Shown: piece by piece, positions 1 through 5,984 of the stretch
How positions within the stretch are numbered: the stretch's first letter is position 1
Layout: the number at the start of each line of letters is the position of its first letter
Source of the DNA: CAZGLK01 sp964526375
GTDB lineage: Bacteria; Patescibacteriota; Minisyncoccia; JACQLN01
DNA: 6,868 bases
Direction of reading: 5' to 3'
Assembly (NCBI GenBank): GCA_964526375.1
Contig: CAZGLK010000040.1
Span: 1-6,868, forward strand
Program-made: the position numbers and the translations under genes
Notes under the pieces: generated by a model
What the model was told of the DNA's origin: nothing
Seen by the model: the letters and a program-made list of their open reading frames with translations, nothing else
Database searches by the model: none

Positions 1-10
1 GCGAAACCCC

Positions 11-60
11 ACAAACAAAACCCACCCATATCCAAACTGGAGTGGGTTTGTTTGTTGCTT
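11..60 (+). terminator. T-rich imperfect hairpin, possible terminator of an upstream gene
   Basis: The left arm at 11-25 (ACAAACAAAACCCAC) pairs with the right arm at 42-55 (GTGGGTTTGTTTGT), with one bulged A and a loop of about 16 nt. The 3' arm and the bases after it are T-rich, so this could act as a weak intrinsic terminator for a plus-strand gene lying left of the window. Both arms are T-rich on one strand or the other, so direction is uncertain. There is no uninterrupted T run after the stem. Confidence 0.4.
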
Positions 61-83
61 ATTCCCCAAATATATGCTATTTA
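55..83 (+). promoter_or_regulatory. Weak candidate promoter for the beta-CASP ribonuclease gene
   Basis: TTGCTT at 55-60 resembles a -35 box. TATTTA at 78-83, preceded by TG at positions 75-76, resembles an extended -10 box, with a 17-bp spacer. The -10 match lacks the conserved final T and the -35 overlaps the hairpin, so this is only a candidate. It lies 45 bases before the start codon. Confidence 0.22.
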
Positions 84-115
84 AAACTAAGGCTTGTTCT
101 TTCTAGCTACAAACA

Positions 116-128
116 AAAGGAGGTAACC
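116..128 (+). promoter_or_regulatory. Ribosome binding site that fixes the beta-CASP start
   Basis: AAAGGAGGTAACC directly precedes ATG at 129. The near-perfect anti-SD complement at ideal spacing rules out the upstream in-frame ATG at 42, which has no comparable site. Confidence 0.9.
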
Positions 129-1481
129 ATGCGGTTCACAGCTTTAGGCGGAGCTTTAGAGATTGGGGCGTCTTGTTATCTTGTTGAAATCGACGGCAAA
201 AACATACTTTTGGATTGCGGCATAAGGATCCTTCATGGAGATCGTGTCGTCCAGTCGGGCTTGCCCGATCTAAACCAGCTCAATCGGCTTAAATCTTTAG
301 ACGCCGTTTGCATAAGCCATGCCCACATGGACCATGTCGGCGCCTTGCCGATGGTGATGGAACGGTTCAGAGAAACGTTCTGCTTCATGACCATAGCCAC
401 CCTGCCCTTGGCCATCACCATGTTGCGGGATCAGATTCAACTTCTAGAGCAGGATTCCTCCCACCCTAGCGCCCAGGCGCTAAATTGGTTCAATGAATCG
501 GCCATGGAAAGATTGGTCAGCCGAATTATTACAGCTAAATTCGGCCAGACTTTCCACCCTTGTCCCGGAAAGTCGTTAGCCATTACCTTTCTTTGCGCCG
601 GGCATATTTTGGGCGCGGCCGGTGTGTTGATACAAGGCGAGGAAGGCAGTATTTTTTATAGCGGGGACTTTACCTCAACGGTTCAAAGAACCGTCCGCCC
701 GGCCGATTTCTCGCAAGCCCAAGGAGCGGACGCGCTCATCACCGAAACCACCTACGGAGGCAAACAGCACCGCGAACGCGGCCTGGAAGAAATGGATTTT
801 GCGGCTATAACCGCTCGGGCCCTAACCCAGGGCGGGAATGTTCTTATTCCCACCTTTGCCCTGGGACGCGCCCAAGAGGTAATCCTGCTGCTTAAGGAAA
901 TAATCGCCAAGAAAAAAATACCCTCTTCTTCCATTTACGCCGATGGCATGGTTAGAGAAATCTGCGACCACTACCAGGAATTGGTTCAACCAGATCTTTT
1001 CTGGGGTACAAACAACACCCTATCCCCGGTTACTCGGGTAAATGACCCAGAAACGCGCCAGTACCTGCTTAGCGGGGTTTCCAACATTGTAGTGGCCAGT
1101 TCCGGCCAGCTGATTGGCGGCCCTTCGGTCTCCTATGCTCGGGAACTTTTGCCCAGCCGGCAAGGTGCCTTAATTTTAACCTCCTATCAAGACGATGAGT
1201 GGTTGGGGCAAAAATTACTGCGGCTCAAACGCGGGGGTGTTATCAATCTTGAGGGTAAAGATGTCCATGTCCAGGCTAACATTTTTCGCGTGCCTCTTTC
1301 GGCCCATGCCGACAGCGACCAGTTGGTGGAGATGGCTCTGCATCTTAACCCCAAAGCAGTTGTTGGCGTGCATGGGGAAGTAAAAGCCAGCGACAAGTTT
1401 GTTGAAAACCTGCGGCAGATGGCTTACCCCGGCGCCGTTTATCTGCCGCGAGTTGGCCAGACCCTTAAACTGCCGAAATGA
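129..1481 (+). CDS. beta-CASP metallo-beta-lactamase-fold ribonuclease (CPSF73/YSH1-like)
   Basis: This predicted cytoplasmic zinc-dependent RNase of 450 aa is close to the usual length of bacterial TTHA0252-type enzymes. Metallo-beta-lactamase motifs are in order: D29 in LLDCG, the HAHMDH signature (H64, H66, D68, H69), H159 in AGHILG and D180 in YSGDF. The beta-CASP insertion carries motif A (E206 in ETTYGG), the IPTFALGRAQE block at about 240-250, motif B (H393 in SAHAD) and motif C (H415 in VHGE). All expected metal ligands are present, so it should be active. Known relatives have RNA endo- and/or exonuclease activity in RNA processing and decay; the substrate here is unknown. The start at 129 is set by AAAGGAGGTAACC just before ATG; the frame is open further upstream to 42 but without such a site. 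Array 1 begins about 75 bp downstream, so a read-through transcript would contain it. Confidence 0.93.
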   Translation: MRFTALGGALEIGASCYLVEIDGKNILLDCGIRILHGDRVVQSGLPDLNQLNRLKSLDAVCISHAHMDHVGALPMVMERFRETFCFMTIATLPLAITMLRDQIQLLEQDSSHPSAQALNWFNESAMERLVSRIITAKFGQTFHPCPGKSLAITFLCAGHILGAAGVLIQGEEGSIFYSGDFTSTVQRTVRPADFSQAQGADALITETTYGGKQHRERGLEEMDFAAITARALTQGGNVLIPTFALGRAQEVILLLKEIIAKKKIPSSSIYADGMVREICDHYQELVQPDLFWGTNNTLSPVTRVNDPETRQYLLSGVSNIVVASSGQLIGGPSVSYARELLPSRQGALILTSYQDDEWLGQKLLRLKRGGVINLEGKDVHVQANIFRVPLSAHADSDQLVEMALHLNPKAVVGVHGEVKASDKFVENLRQMAYPGAVYLPRVGQTLKLPK

Positions 1482-1491
1482 TCAGCACCCA

Positions 1492-1528
1492 CAAAAAAAC
1501 GAGCCCCGTTAGATTTTCTAACGGGGCT
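1492..1528 (-). terminator. Strong minus-strand intrinsic terminator at the left end of array 1
   Basis: A perfect 12-bp stem, AGCCCCGTTAGA (1502-1513) with TCTAACGGGGCT (1517-1528) and a 3-nt loop, is followed on the minus strand by CG and a run of seven T (plus-strand A run at 1493-1499). It therefore terminates transcripts travelling leftward out of array 1. It would also separate the array from the convergent end of the beta-CASP gene. Confidence 0.8.
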
Positions 1529-1529
1529 T

Positions 1530-1557
1530 AAAATTGTCTCTTTTTTGAGACAATTTT
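1530..1557. other. Second hairpin of the array 1 left end
   Basis: AAAATTGTCTC (1530-1540) and GAGACAATTTT (1547-1557) form a perfect 11-bp stem around a loop of six T. It lies between the terminator hairpin and the first array unit. A shorter, decayed counterpart with the same six-T loop (TCTC-T6-GAGA, 5963-5976) sits in the matching place beside array 2, so this is part of a shared array end rather than a chance hairpin. Confidence 0.7.
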
Positions 1558-1740
1558 CGCTCCCAATTCTTGGGATTTTCGCATTTTCTGGCTCGCTCTG
1601 CCTCCTTGGGACTTTCTACAACGACGGCTCGCTCTTGTTGAGTGGGATTTTCCCCAACCACGGCTCGCTCTTCTCTTACTGGGGTTTTCTGATTCCATAG
1701 CTCGCTCGAAGATGATGGGATTTTCCTGCTTCCTGACTCG
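1558..1740 (-). repeat. Array 1: about five 36-bp two-word repeat units
   Basis: Read on the plus strand, the unit is (C/T)GGCTCGCTC, 8 variable bases, TGGGATTTTC, 8 variable bases. GCTCGCTC-type words start at 1558 (partial), 1589, 1625, 1661 and 1698, with a truncated one at 1734. GGGATTTTC-type words start at 1571, 1607, 1643, 1680 and 1716. One spacer (1671-1679) has 9 bases instead of 8. The variable octamers share none with array 2. The last word runs directly into the hairpin at 1741. The strand is given as minus because the strong terminator at its left end would end a minus-strand transcript. Confidence 0.9.
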
Positions 1741-1782
1741 CCCCGTTAGTCCACCTCTGGCGGACTAACGGGGGTCTTTTTT
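1741..1782 (+). terminator. Plus-strand terminator at the right end of array 1
   Basis: CCCCGTTAGTCC (1741-1752) pairs perfectly with GGACTAACGGGG (1762-1773) around a 9-nt loop and is followed by GTCTTTTTT. It would end plus-strand transcripts leaving array 1, including read-through from the beta-CASP gene. With the hairpin at 1502-1528 it forms an inverted pair: A-run plus CCCCGTTAG on the left, CTAACGGGG plus T-run on the right. Confidence 0.8.
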
Positions 1783-1788
1783 AGGTGA

Positions 1789-1919
1789 ACCCCGTCAGAA
1801 GTCTGTCCTGTGTGGTTATTGTGATCTGCTTCAGACATAATTTTTTTGCTGCACCACTCCAGTTGATTCAGCGCAGAAAAAATTGTTAAATTTTTTCTGC
1901 CGAGGACTTCTAACGGGGT
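1789..1919 (-). terminator. Nested inverted repeats at the 3' end of the sigma-like gene
   Basis: An outer pair, ACCCCGTCAGAAGTC (1789-1803) and GACTTCTAACGGGGT (1905-1919), matches except for one position and overlaps the sigma-like gene's stop codon. Inside lies a perfect 12-bp stem, GCAGAAAAAATT (1873-1884) and AATTTTTTCTGC (1889-1900), with a 4-nt loop. The inner hairpin starts only about 10 bases after the minus-strand stop and its AT-rich 3' arm could make a terminator, although no separate T run follows. The outer arms belong to the CCCCGTYAGA family seen around both arrays. Confidence 0.55.
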
Positions 1920-4166
1920 GAAAAACCACGGCCGCGGTACCACGACCGAGCTGGAATCAATCCTTCCTTAATCCAGCTCTCCAGCCGCGGCTCATCGGCT
2001 AACTCCTCCAGCAATGAGTCCGTGCTGGCCAGTGCTGTTTCCCAGCGGTGGGCGTGAATAGCAAACGATTCTTCAGCAACACTCGGAACCGCTGCTTCCG
2101 CCTCTAAAGGAATCCCGCGCTGACCGTCAGAAGCAACTCGGCCGGCCTGCTTGGCCGTGGCTTCTCGCCTTGTCTCTAAGGAGTCAGAGCGGGCAGCAAG
2201 GCGATCAGGCACAACTGGCTTGGTTGAGCCCGATCCAACCCCAATCCGGAAAGGAAACTTGCTGACCTTGGGGCGTTCAAGATAACGCTCCATTTTTTCA
2301 ATCACTTCCGGGCTAGACCGCAGTTTCTGGAGCGCGTCTTCCAAAATTACCGCCACAGCATTCTCGCTGCTGCCGGTAAGTTCGGCTATAGCGGTAAGTT
2401 CCATCGGTTCGCCCAAGAATCCAAACCGCAGAGCCACCACATGCTGTTCCATAACAGACAGCCGGCCCTGAATGGATTTCTCGGCCGATTCAGCATACCA
2501 GCTGTCCATCATTTCCTGGGCAGTGGCTGCCCGCTTGCTCTCGGGCAGAGTTTGGGGATCAGGCACAAGAGCATACCAGCTGTCGCCATCGTCCCCGTCT
2601 CTCTTAATGGGCGAATCCAAAGAGAAGCTGGGCCGAAGGGAAAGCCGCATAGCCGCCAAACCCCGCTCAATCTCTGGAGCCGGCAGTTTTAGAAGCTCGG
2701 CTATTTCCGGAATTTCCGGCTCACGGCCGAGTTTTTCCAAAAACTGGCGAATGGCCCGGTCTATCTTGCGGGTCAAACGGGCCAACTCCTGCTCCAGCTG
2801 AATTGAAAGACCGGCCCGACGCAAGCTGATTTTAATGCCTCTCTTGGCGGCTTCGCAGGCAAACTCACGAAACTCGGCTCGGGTGGCACCGCTAAAGCGC
2901 GGCAGTTCCCGCCAGAAACCGATACTGCCTTCCTGAATTAAATCCTCCACCTCAAAGCCAGCGTCCCTTCTGACTCGCTCCACAGTCCAGCCGTAAGCCA
3001 CAGGCAAAACATACCTAAGCCCCATCTTAAAGAGCTCGTACCTGGCCCGCTCATCGCCTGCTCCCATAGCCGCGACTTGTTCCTTAATCAAGTCGTCATT
3101 GGCCTCGGGGAAGTTGTAATACTGCCTGGCAATGTAAACCAAGGTAGAGCGGATAGGCGGGACCTCGCCAAACGCTGATAGTTTGGGCTTGTACAGCGAA
3201 ACCCTAAACGGTAGAGAGGAATCCCATTGCTTCAGATGCCGCTTGACACTTTGGATGCGACTGGCGACATTTTGGGCTTTTCGGCTCAAGAGGTCAGCCG
3301 TTTCAGAAATGCTGCGGGTTTGATGCCCGGGCAAGTCCAGACCAAAGTAAAAAATAATTATTCTTTGGTCCGATTCCCACAATCTATCCCACAAAGGAGT
3401 CTGCATCACCCGCAGGAAAATCTCTTTGGTTTGGGATTTGGAAACAAATATGCCAGAGCGCGACTGAATTGATCGCTCGGCTCTTTGAGGTTGGTGTTCC
3501 GATATCTTAAACGGCAAAGAAGCATCTTGCTGTTTTAAGCAAGCTTTGGCTCTTTCCACAATCTGCCATGTTCGTTGCCAGCTAATACTGAATCTTTGGG
3601 CTGTTTCTCGCAGAGTTCTTGATTGAAGCCCAGGGAGATCAAACCCAAAACGGTAAGCCAGAATGTCTCTGTCGCGTTCCAGCAAAGTTTCCCACAGCGG
3701 CGTTGCCGCCAGCCGCAAGAAAACCTGTTTGTACTGCATCTGGTCGGCCGTAGTTTCGTAAGTTTTATGACTGCCGGGCATATCGTTGGTTCGGAAAACA
3801 AGCTGGCGGACGCGTTCCAACACTTCCGGGGTCCGCTCCGGAAAAATCTGAACCAGTTTTTGGTACCAGCTGTCGGTTGCGACCACCGCTCGGCACACTT
3901 CTTCCGGAACCTCCCAAAACAACCTCAATTTCCTAAAAATCCTGGCTCGGCTCTGTTCAACCTGATAGCTCCAGCGACGGCTTATTTCCTCATCACTATC
4001 CTCGGGAAACGCTTGCTTCATAACCTCGTAGGATCCGGCCTCGGCCCTTGTTTCCAAGAAAGCGCTGGCCAGTTGAGCCTGAAAAGGCGAAAGCAAGAGA
4101 CGCCAGATTTCCCGGCTGCTAACAGTCTCAAACCGGCGCGGGATATTGAGGCCGGGATAACTTGCA
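1910..4166 (-). CDS. Sigma-70-like protein, C-terminal part: FQAQ domain, two extra region-4 repeats, sigma regions 2-3-4 (5' end in gap)
   Basis: Numbering from the TTG at 4096 (728 aa): FQAQ domain at about 4-105, paralogous to residues 119-235 of the upstream part; region-4-like repeats at about 125-197 and 226-299, each ending in LPF(K/R)(I/V); sigma region 2 at about 333-427 (EVEDLIQEGSIGFW is diagnostic); region 3 at about 430-495 (LGREPEIPEIAELL, SLDSPI); region 4 at about 540-595 (LSVMEQHVVALRFGF), followed by FPFRIG, the same closing signature as the repeats. A tail of about 110 aa ends in a basic, aromatic segment. The region 2.3 position normally holding a tryptophan dyad reads E415-A416, so promoter melting may be altered. 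The TTG at 4096 has no ribosome binding site, and homology plus an open frame extend upstream to the gap, so the true start lies further 5'. Likely role: RNA polymerase-associated transcription factor or specialised DNA-binding protein; targets unknown. Confidence 0.85.
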
Positions 4167-4176
4167 NNNNNNNNNN
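4167..4176. other. Assembly gap (10 N)
   Basis: Ten N bases interrupt the sigma-like coding region immediately after the third region-4 repeat. A run of exactly ten is often a placeholder, so the true length may differ. The flanking frames would join if the real length were a multiple of three. Repetitive region-4 coding sequence may have caused the break, and further repeats could be missing. Confidence 0.95.
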
Positions 4177-5792
4177 AAAGACGGATCAGCCTGCTTGAGC
4201 ATAGCCTTTATTTTCTGCAGTCTTGTATTAAGACTGGCTCTTTCTAGGCCCAGCTGGCTAGCCACGATATCGCCTTTGCGTATCTCGTCTCCGGGCAAAT
4301 CCAGGCCGTAGTATAAGCTGACCATTTTTTGCTCATATTCGGTTAGCTTCTGCCACAGAACTGTTTGCGCCAATCGCAGAAAAACTTTTTTATGCTCTGG
4401 TTTTAGATGAGGGTTTTGCAGAATCCGCCTAGAAACAGTCGGTTTTACCGTTACCCCAAAAGCCAAAGCCGGATCTTTTTGTTTTAGGAAAATCTTAATC
4501 TTCTCCAGCCGGTTCCAGACCGCTTGAGCGTGAGGCAAATCAAACTCTCTGGCAGTATCAAGAGTATTTCGGGTTTCGTACTCGGACAGATCCAGACCAT
4601 AGTAATAAACCGCCAACTGCTGGTCTTTGCTATCCAGTTCTTCCCAGAGAGGGGTTTGCTGAATTTGCAGGAAGATCTTCTTACTATGAGCTTTTGCCTC
4701 TGATGTGGTCATGCCCTTCGTCGGCATTTGCTCGGCTTTACTAACCAGCACAGGTTGAGATGGTCTCTCTGGCCTACAAACCGGCGCGGGTTTGGGCGGC
4801 CTGACTGGTCTAACACGCAGAAGGGCCGTCCGGGTAACCAGCAAAGGCAAATCCGGATCAAGACGTTTCAGCCGAAGTTTGGCTTCCTCAATGCGGTTGA
4901 GAATGAAGCGCTTGGTGAGGCCAAATTCAGCCACAAGATCCTGCCCGCGCCGCGTTTCGTCGCCGGCTAAATCAAACCCGTAGTAACGGGAGATAATCTG
5001 CCGATCGCGCTCGCCCAAAGTTTGCCACGGGGGCGTTTGGGCTATTTGCTGAAAAACCTTTTTCTCGGCTTGTTTGTTGGAGCGTTGATAATACTGCAAG
5101 TCCACATCAACCTTACGGAAGATCTGTTGGCGGATTAACTCCAAAGTTTCAGCCGTGCGAACTGGGAAAGTCCGCGCCAGCTTGCCGTACCACGGATCTT
5201 GCTGAAGCGTGGCCTCCACCAGCTCCGCCGATGACTGCCACCACTCCCTGATTTTATTAAAGATGTGCGGCAAAAGACGCTGGATCTTGAAACGCCAAAT
5301 ATTTTTAATCTTCTTGGGATTGGTCGCATCGGGATAGAGCTTTTTGATAACAGCCGAGATACCGCCCTCAACACTTTCCCCATTCAAGCCCAAGAGCGCA
5401 TCGGCCGCTTGAGCTTGAAACAAAGTTAGAGAAAATGGGCTCGTACCGGTTTTGGGCCAAGGTCGGCCTTTTTGCTTTTTCTCAACCGACTTAACCGCTT
5501 GACTCCGACTTTGCAGAAAAATGTTAACTGCCGCCTCAACTTGGTCAAGTCGGCCTTGAGGGAATCTGCCGTCCAAATCTTTGTAAAACTGATCCAGATG
5601 GCATAGCAAAACAAACTCCATCTTAGACAGCCGACCGGCTTGCTTGATCTTGTGCACCATCCTTTGAGCGTCGGTATCTGAAAGTTTGCCGACGGGAATC
5701 GCAGTTTGGTCATCCAACCCTAAAACGGCTTTCATAAACCGGCCTTGGCTGCTGGTTAAACAGCACTCCCGCAACTGCTGCATTGAAGCCAT
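4177..5792 (-). CDS. Sigma-70-like multi-repeat protein, N-terminal part: FQAQ domain and three region-4-like repeats (3' end in gap)
   Basis: 538 residues are readable before the gap. Residues 1-115 form an unrecognised helical-looking domain. Residues 119-235 form the FQAQ domain, with a WYGKLARTFP motif matching WYQKLVQIFP in the downstream part. Three region-4-like modules follow at about 245-319, 370-447 and 467-538. They share TPxW-x(5)-DxQ-x(4)-YYG(F/L)DL and a C-terminal helix ending LKxxDP. This resembles sigma region 4 (LRYGLD followed by a helix-turn-helix). The second linker (about 320-367) is rich in Pro, Arg and Lys. The start is ATG 5792, placed by GGAAGGAGGTG 6 bases upstream; the in-frame GTG at 5799-5801 lies inside that site. 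No region 2 is visible in this part. With the downstream part it probably makes one polypeptide. Function is inferred as DNA binding through tandem helix-turn-helix modules. Confidence 0.82.
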
Positions 5793-5798
5793 GGTTTT

Positions 5799-5809
5799 CA
5801 CCTCCTTCC
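5799..5809 (-). promoter_or_regulatory. Ribosome binding site of the sigma-like gene
   Basis: On the minus strand GGAAGGAGGTG precedes ATG 5792 with an AAAACC spacer. It decides for ATG 5792 over the in-frame GTG that is part of the site itself. Confidence 0.88.
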
Positions 5810-5821
5810 TATTAAAAAATT

Positions 5822-5849
5822 AAAGAACAAGAATGAAAGAACAAGATTG
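5822..5849. repeat. Tandem 14-bp repeat in the 5' UTR of the sigma-like gene
   Basis: AAAGAACAAGAATG (5822-5835) is followed immediately by AAAGAACAAGATTG (5836-5849), one mismatch in 14. It lies between the predicted -10 box and the ribosome binding site, about at the transcription start. It could be an operator or an element of the untranslated leader. Confidence 0.7.
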
Positions 5850-5854
5850 TCTAT

Positions 5855-5884
5855 AACATAACAACCGCCCAGCCCTGCTGTCAA
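5855..5884 (-). promoter_or_regulatory. Sigma-A-type promoter of the sigma-like gene
   Basis: On the minus strand a perfect -35 TTGACA (5884-5879) is followed after 18 bp by TATGTT (5860-5855) with an upstream TG (extended -10). Predicted initiation is near 5848, giving a leader of about 55 nt. This suggests the gene is transcribed by the housekeeping holoenzyme as its own unit, separate from array 2. Confidence 0.65.
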
Positions 5885-5913
5885 TTGAATCTCGCGTGGT
5901 GCGGGATAATTCG

Positions 5914-5955
5914 CGCAAATTAAAAGCCCCGTCAGAGATTATCTCTTCTGGGGCT
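5914..5955 (-). terminator. Minus-strand terminator at the left end of array 2
   Basis: AGCCCC (5925-5930) pairs with GGGGCT (5950-5955), and inside it AGAGAT (5934-5939) pairs with ATCTCT (5941-5946). On the minus strand the stem is followed by TTTAATTT. It would end transcription coming leftward through array 2, just before the sigma-like gene's promoter. It is the counterpart of the hairpin at 1502-1528 and shares AGCCCCGTYAGA. Confidence 0.65.
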
Positions 5956-5984
5956 TGGGCTCTCTCTTTTTTGAGAAAGTCTGT

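Noticed and set aside
42..128. N-terminal extension of the beta-CASP protein
   Set aside because: The extension starts in the hairpin and has no ribosome binding site. The strong site at 116-128 and the usual family start (MRFTALGGA) favour 129.
1746..1943. Small minus-strand ORF of 65 aa
   Set aside because: It overlaps the sigma-like gene's 3' end in another frame, spans the hairpins and terminator, and has no ribosome binding site.
4094..4096. TTG as the genuine start of a separate downstream sigma gene
   Set aside because: There is no ribosome binding site, the frame is open upstream to the gap, and homology to the first FQAQ domain begins before it.
3623..4198. Plus-strand ORF of 191 aa opposite the sigma-like gene
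   Set aside because: It is an antisense shadow of a clear coding region and has no recognisable domain.
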